Positions 1 through 2,501 of a stretch of DNA of 5,041 bases are shown in pieces. The first letter of the stretch is position 1, and every line of letters starts with the position of its first letter. This stretch comes from Bacillota bacterium (GTDB lineage: Bacteria; Bacillota; Clostridia; Lachnospirales; Lachnospiraceae), in the NCBI GenBank assembly GCA_023437885.1, contig JAEZFH010000066.1, forward strand, positions 1 to 5,041. The letters run 5' to 3'. The notes beneath the pieces were generated by a model, which had not been told where the DNA came from, searched no databases, and was given only the letters and a program-made list of their open reading frames with translations. A program made the position numbers and the translations under genes.

Positions 1-122
1 TTGCAGGGGGCATAGGAGATGCCGAAGGATGCAGGGGGAAGCTGCGCTGTCCTTTTGTTAAGCAGAAAACAAACGGCTTGCCGCAGATCGTTGTTTGCAT
101 AAGACAGGGGCTTGCCCGGAGT
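1..122. other. Region with no supportable gene
   Basis: This stretch lies downstream of the minus-strand regulator gene. A plus-strand frame stays open from position 3 to 275, but from 123 onward it runs antisense to the regulator and has no recognisable protein character, so I do not call it. A small perfect hairpin (GGCAT, loop AGGAG, ATGCC) lies at 9-23, and the 9-mer TGCAGGGGG occurs twice, at 2-10 and 30-38. I see no convincing intrinsic terminator for the regulator gene. The tail of a neighbouring gene could lie here but cannot be recognised from this length. Confidence 0.5.
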
Positions 123-1013
123 TTACAATACGGAGATCGGATAGTACAGCTCGCATTCGCAATATTGTTTGTTGCATCTCGAATAAGGTATGTATTCAAA
201 ATGAAAAGCTTCCTCCAAATGAAAATCTACCGTAGGCATCCAGATATCAGATACATACTGCCAGATGGATTTTAGGGTCTTGGAGGAAATTTCTTCGGGC
301 CGGTGGGGTCCCTTGTAGGTAAAAACACCGTATTTGTGGGCCTTGATGTGCTTTATCTTCATGTCGGGAGGAATAATGCTGTTATCGCTGATCTCGATTG
401 CCGGAATATAACGGGTGTGCCCGGTATTGGCGCCGGACGACAGAGTAAGGCCGATATAGGCGTCCTTTTCTACCGGATTCATCACCCGGTGCCGGTGGTT
501 GTGGAAAAAATCATTGCCATAGTGGTTCGCTATCTGCGTGCGGAGATTTTCCTCAATTCCAATCTGATATTCCAGTCCGGCTATGGTAAAGGCGGGCCGT
601 ACTGTGATGGAGCGGAAGAAGATCAATCCTTCTCCGGCACAGTTCATAAAATCGGCATTAAAACGGTCCAAAATCTTTACCGGTGGCGGTGTGCGGCGCC
701 ATTTGGCAGGAGTGGTGTGGTAAGCCTCCTTGAAGACGCGGTTGTAGGTTCGTTCACTTCCGAAGGAATACTTGGAGGAGATGAAATCAATGCTGTAGCG
801 GTCGTTCAGCAGATCGCCCAGGGATAATGCAATTCGCCGTAATCTCACATACTCCATCAGTCCGGTGGAGGTTGCGCCCTTCCAGATACGAAGCAGATGA
901 AATTTAGAGATGTTGACATTCTCTGATATTGTATCCAGATTGATCGGCTCCAAAAGATTATCTTCGATATATTCCGTTGTATTTTTGATTGTTTCCAGGA
1001 GATAATTATCCAT
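123..1013 (-). CDS. AraC-family transcriptional regulator with GyrI/Rob-like effector-binding domain
   Basis: Cytoplasmic DNA-binding regulator, 296 residues from the start chosen here. Residues about 8-107 form the AraC/XylS double helix-turn-helix: the first HTH is near 25-45, the second near 74-95, and the domain closes with the typical P-x2-W-R-R at 102-107. Residues about 135-296 resemble the GyrI/Rob (SbmC-like) ligand-binding domain: V-x-G-L-like opening near 143-149, YGVFTYKG at 228-235, then IW-x6-WMP and the acidic FEYI around E273, which corresponds to the drug-contacting glutamate region of this fold. In known relatives this domain binds cationic or hydrophobic small molecules, so a sensor role is inferred; the ligand is unknown. 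The frame extends upstream to an ATG at 1046, but that start lacks a Shine-Dalgarno and would lie about 14 nt from the predicted transcription start. The ATG at 1011-1013 begins MDNYLLETI, the usual AraC opening. An ATG at 1020-1022 is also possible. The gene is divergent from the nucleotidyltransferase-uvrA unit. Cysteines at 280, 285 and 287 are unusual. No visible specific target promoter. Confidence 0.9.
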   Translation of the reverse strand: MDNYLLETIKNTTEYIEDNLLEPINLDTISENVNISKFHLLRIWKGATSTGLMEYVRLRRIALSLGDLLNDRYSIDFISSKYSFGSERTYNRVFKEAYHTTPAKWRRTPPPVKILDRFNADFMNCAGEGLIFFRSITVRPAFTIAGLEYQIGIEENLRTQIANHYGNDFFHNHRHRVMNPVEKDAYIGLTLSSGANTGHTRYIPAIEISDNSIIPPDMKIKHIKAHKYGVFTYKGPHRPEEISSKTLKSIWQYVSDIWMPTVDFHLEEAFHFEYIPYSRCNKQYCECELYYPISVL

Positions 1014-1066
1014 ATTGACCATCCATCGGTGCCTGGCTGCAGGCATTTTTTTATGAGTGTGGCTTC

Positions 1067-1095
1067 ATTATAGCACGGGTATTTTTTAGGAACAA
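1067..1095 (-). promoter_or_regulatory. Promoter of the AraC-family regulator (extended -10)
   Basis: Reading the minus strand, TTGTTC (1090-1095) is followed after exactly 17 bp by a perfect TATAAT (1067-1072), preceded by TG plus one base, i.e. an extended -10. Transcription would begin near 1059-1061. This leaves about 46 nt of leader before the ATG at 1013, but only about 14 nt before the upstream in-frame ATG at 1046, which supports the downstream start. The -35 matches only three of six consensus bases, but the extended -10 compensates for that in known sigma-A promoters. Confidence 0.7.
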
Positions 1096-1119
1096 GAAGC
1101 TGGAAGTGAAATTTGAACT

Positions 1120-1182
1120 CAGCAATTTCTGTCCTCTTTTTGCCCGGAGTGCAGCAATTTTTGTCTGCATTTTTGTGGAGTG
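1120..1182. repeat. Tandem imperfect direct repeat, period 32 bp
   Basis: Copy one (1120-1151) and copy two (1152-1182) abut. Both begin with CAGCAATTT-Y-TGTC (one mismatch in 14), continue into a T5-G tract, and end in GGAGTG. The middle differs, with a net one-base length change. The block lies about 25 bp upstream of the -35 of the AraC-family gene, roughly 60-122 bp upstream of its start of transcription. The 32-bp period is close to three helical turns, so both copies would face the same side of DNA, as expected for sites of a regulator such as an AraC-type protein. That function is inference. The same block also precedes a plus-strand TATAAT at 1188-1193. Confidence 0.6.
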
Positions 1183-1193
1183 TAGGGTATAAT
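1165..1193 (+). promoter_or_regulatory. Possible weak plus-strand promoter (distal)
   Basis: A perfect TATAAT lies at 1188-1193 on the plus strand. The hexamer 17 bp upstream (CTGCAT, 1165-1170) is a poor -35, so this promoter would need an activator or may be fortuitous. If used, it would give a leader of about 275 nt upstream of the nucleotidyltransferase, containing the 26-bp repeats and their hairpins. It overlaps the second copy of the 32-bp tandem repeat, so a protein bound there would affect it. Confidence 0.3.
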
Positions 1194-1231
1194 GTCGACA
1201 GATACTATACCACGCATTTATGAGTGTGTGC

Positions 1232-1248
1232 CGGAGTGAAGCGGAGTG
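1232..1248. repeat. Short tandem CGGAGTG repeat
   Basis: CGGAGTG occurs at 1232-1238 and 1242-1248 with a 10-bp period, directly ahead of the first 26-bp repeat. The same heptamer ends the first 32-bp tandem unit at 1145-1151, and GGAGTG ends the second at 1177-1182. The recurrence links the two repeat systems of this intergenic region and suggests a common origin or a common binding protein. Confidence 0.4.
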
Positions 1249-1331
1249 CGCATCCTGACACGAAGTGCCATACATATGCATGCGTAGGTATACACCTTGC
1301 ACAGAGAGTACGCATCCTGGCACGAAGTGCC
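1244..1331. repeat. 26-bp direct repeat pair with internal hairpin
   Basis: Copy one is at 1244-1269 and copy two at 1306-1331, starting 62 bp apart and matching at 24 of 26 positions. The shared core is GAGT-R-CGCATCCTG followed by R-CACGAAGTGCC. In copy two the end forms a perfect 5-bp hairpin, GGCAC-GAA-GTGCC (1319-1331); in copy one an A-C mismatch weakens it. Between them, ATGCGTA (1280-1286) is perfectly complementary to TACGCAT (1309-1315) in copy two and can pair over five bases with CGCAT (1249-1253) in copy one. No T run follows, so this is not an intrinsic terminator. It may be a multicopy intergenic repeat of the REP type or a leader structure. Confidence 0.6.
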
Positions 1332-1401
1332 GATAGCTTGAGCGGAAACACAGGTATGCAGATATGACATGTTAATCGCAGTAAAAAAAGAACATATGTT
1401 T

Positions 1402-1419
1402 TGTATCTATAATGATACA
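1402..1419. promoter_or_regulatory. Operator-like dyad centred on TATAAT
   Basis: TGTATC (1402-1407) and GATACA (1414-1419) are perfect 6-bp inverted arms, and the six bases between them are TATAAT. A 10-bp palindrome, AACATATGTT (1391-1400), lies immediately upstream. The dyad ends 4 bp before the -35 of the proximal promoter of the nucleotidyltransferase gene. The central TATAAT has no acceptable -35 at 16-19 bp (the sequence there is A-rich), so either it is an activator-dependent promoter or the whole element is a protein binding site. The cognate protein is not known; AraC-type proteins more often bind direct repeats. Confidence 0.45.
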
Positions 1420-1423
1420 TCTT

Positions 1424-1452
1424 TTGAAAAAAATCAAGACAAATTATGTAAT
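1424..1452 (+). promoter_or_regulatory. Proximal promoter of the nucleotidyltransferase-uvrA unit
   Basis: TTGAAA (1424-1429, five of six consensus bases) is separated by exactly 17 bp from TGTAAT (1447-1452, five of six). Transcription would start near 1459-1461, giving a short leader of about 15 nt that still contains the AGGAG ribosome binding site at 1463-1467. It is the best-scoring plus-strand promoter by eye in the control region and probably serves both downstream genes. Confidence 0.6.
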
Positions 1453-1462
1453 AATCAGGAAT

Positions 1463-1467
1463 AGGAG
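1463..1467 (+). promoter_or_regulatory. Ribosome binding site of the nucleotidyltransferase gene
   Basis: AGGAG ends 8 nt before the ATG at 1476 and fixes that ATG as the start. If the proximal promoter is used, this site is almost at the 5' end of the transcript. Confidence 0.75.
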
Positions 1468-1475
1468 AGTGGGCT

Positions 1476-2399
1476 ATGGAGCGAATGGAAGAGGAAGTAA
1501 TCAGACAGAGATATCTGGATGCAGCAGAGAGCTTCATCGATAAAGTGAAAGATGATCCGAATGTCATTGCCGTGATCGTCAGCGGAAGTCTCGCATACGA
1601 CCAGGTGTGGGAGAAAAGTGATATTGATATGACCTTGGTCGTGCGGGACCAGGTCCTGAAGAACAATTCTTATTGTATTGTAGAGGATGATATCACAATT
1701 AACGTATATCTGGTTGTACGAAGCGGCTTCAAGCGGTATCTGGACAGCCTGAAGGGAGGTTCCTTCGGTCATTCCTATCTCTCCCGGGGAAAGGTCCTCT
1801 ATTGCACTGATGAAAGTCTGCTGGAGTATTTCGAAGACTTTAAGCTTATGGGAAGCGACGATCAGGCGCTGTCGGTATTTATCATGGCCTGTGAATTGGT
1901 GCATCAATGCGATAAATGCCGCAAATGGCTGACGGTGAAGAAAAATCCCCTCTATGCGCAGTTCTATCTTCTTAAAGCAGCGGAGAGTGTCGCACGGATG
2001 GAGGTTTGCCTGCGTGGGGAATCACCCTCCAGGGAAGCCATACTGAAGGCCTATACCCTGAACCCGGAAATGATTGCACCATACTATCAGGAGGCCATGT
2101 CCCACCATTATAATGAGGAGGAGATAGAAGCGGCAATCTGCAGGCTGGAGGGTTATCTGGAGCAGCATCTGGATATCATCAAAAAACCCGTGGTCGAGTA
2201 TATGGCTGATCAGGAGATGAAAACCGTAACCATGATTACAAAATATTTTCAATCAGATAGTCATTTCATCGTAGGCATCTTTGATTATCTGGCGGAGCAG
2301 GGGGTCATTGCCAAGATATCCCAGACGATCCGGATTACACCCAAGAGCAAGCGGGCCGTGGAGGAGGTAGCGTATCAGTACATTCCTATGGAGCTGTAA
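1476..2399 (+). CDS. Nucleotidyltransferase-domain protein with winged-helix-like C terminus
   Basis: Cytoplasmic protein of 307 residues. Residues about 28-90 carry the polymerase-beta-type nucleotidyltransferase signature: VSGS at 35-38 (G37, S38) followed by SDID at 48-51, with D49 and D51 as the expected metal ligands. Known members of this superfamily transfer a nucleotide to antibiotics, tRNA, proteins or other acceptors; the acceptor here is unknown. The third carboxylate, expected on the strand near residues 72-78 (D-ITINVY), is not obvious, since N76 occupies a plausible position. Residues about 128-240 are helical and contain a C145-x2-C148 pair followed by RKWL. Residues about 245-302 look like a winged helix: a helix ending in LAEQGVI, then the basic strand-turn IRITPKSKR and a final helix. 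AGGAG is at 1463-1467. It is divergent from the AraC-family regulator and 102 bp ahead of the UvrA-family gene, so co-transcription is likely. It differs from classical aminoglycoside nucleotidyltransferases in everything except the active-site motif, so a resistance role is only a possibility. Confidence 0.85.
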   Translation: MERMEEEVIRQRYLDAAESFIDKVKDDPNVIAVIVSGSLAYDQVWEKSDIDMTLVVRDQVLKNNSYCIVEDDITINVYLVVRSGFKRYLDSLKGGSFGHSYLSRGKVLYCTDESLLEYFEDFKLMGSDDQALSVFIMACELVHQCDKCRKWLTVKKNPLYAQFYLLKAAESVARMEVCLRGESPSREAILKAYTLNPEMIAPYYQEAMSHHYNEEEIEAAICRLEGYLEQHLDIIKKPVVEYMADQEMKTVTMITKYFQSDSHFIVGIFDYLAEQGVIAKISQTIRITPKSKRAVEEVAYQYIPMEL

Positions 2400-2418
2400 A
2401 GTGCAGTGAGGGAGGCAG

Positions 2419-2436
2419 CCGCAATTCGTTTTGCGG
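2419..2436 (+). other. Hairpin in the nucleotidyltransferase-uvrA gap
   Basis: CCGCAA (2419-2424) pairs perfectly with TTGCGG (2431-2436) around a 6-nt loop TTCGTT. It starts 20 nt after the upstream stop codon. The sequence that follows is A/C-rich with no T tract, so it is not a canonical intrinsic terminator. It could stabilise or process the upstream part of a shared transcript. No clear promoter is seen between it and the UvrA-family gene. Confidence 0.5.
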
Positions 2437-2489
2437 AACAACCAATCATTTTAATCATAACAATTCAGGCAGCAAATTGAATAAGAAAC

Positions 2490-2495
2490 GGGAGG
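2490..2495 (+). promoter_or_regulatory. Ribosome binding site of the UvrA-family gene
   Basis: GGGAGG ends 6 nt before the ATG at 2502, an optimal spacing, and fixes the start. The encoded N terminus then aligns well with the UvrA family, reaching the first Walker A at residue 34. Confidence 0.85.
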
Positions 2496-2501
2496 CAGTG
2501 T

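Larger units (their letters stand above)
1050..1228. repeat. Pair of identical 12-mers bracketing the regulator's upstream region
   Basis: TTTATGAGTGTG occurs at 1050-1061 and again at 1217-1228, in the same orientation and 167 bp apart. Both copies are preceded by GCAT plus a T run. The first copy covers the predicted transcription start and leader of the AraC-family gene; the second is at the edge of the repeat-bearing part of the intergenic region. It may be a regulator binding site or a remnant of a repeated element; the sequence alone does not decide. Confidence 0.45.
2410..2498. repeat. Duplicated GGGAGGCAG motif in the inter-gene gap
   Basis: The 9-mer GGGAGGCAG appears at 2410-2418, just after the nucleotidyltransferase stop, and at 2490-2498, where it is the ribosome binding site of the UvrA-family gene; the copies are exactly 80 bp apart. 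No start codon with an open frame follows the first copy at useful distance, so it does not appear to serve a small gene. It may be a chance recurrence or a decoy or vestigial ribosome site. Confidence 0.35.

Noticed and set aside
60..104. Possible intrinsic terminator of the regulator gene on the minus strand
   Set aside because: Only an AT-rich, bulged stem (AAACAACG with CGTT-T-GTTT) with a 13-nt loop and an interrupted T stretch; too weak to annotate.
3..275. Plus-strand frame open from the window edge to 275
   Set aside because: The second half is antisense to the regulator. The first half is too short and featureless to call the tail of a gene.
303..827. 174-codon plus-strand open frame
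   Set aside because: It lies wholly antisense to the AraC-family gene, whose domains are clear; the translated sequence has no recognisable motif and there is no ribosome binding site.
1269..1286. 18-nt alternating purine-pyrimidine run (Z-DNA potential)
   Set aside because: Rich in A-T steps and short, so Z-forming tendency should be poor; more likely a by-product of the repeats and palindromes around it.
1244..1331. CRISPR-like array
   Set aside because: Only two copies, spaced by 36 bp, with two mismatches, no leader and no cas gene; a repeat pair, not an array.
1051..1666. Two minus-strand open frames (1051-1323 and 1205-1666) in and beyond the divergent control region
   Set aside because: Low-complexity, cysteine- and threonine-rich translations, overlapping repeats, promoters and the start of the nucleotidyltransferase; no ribosome binding sites or family character.
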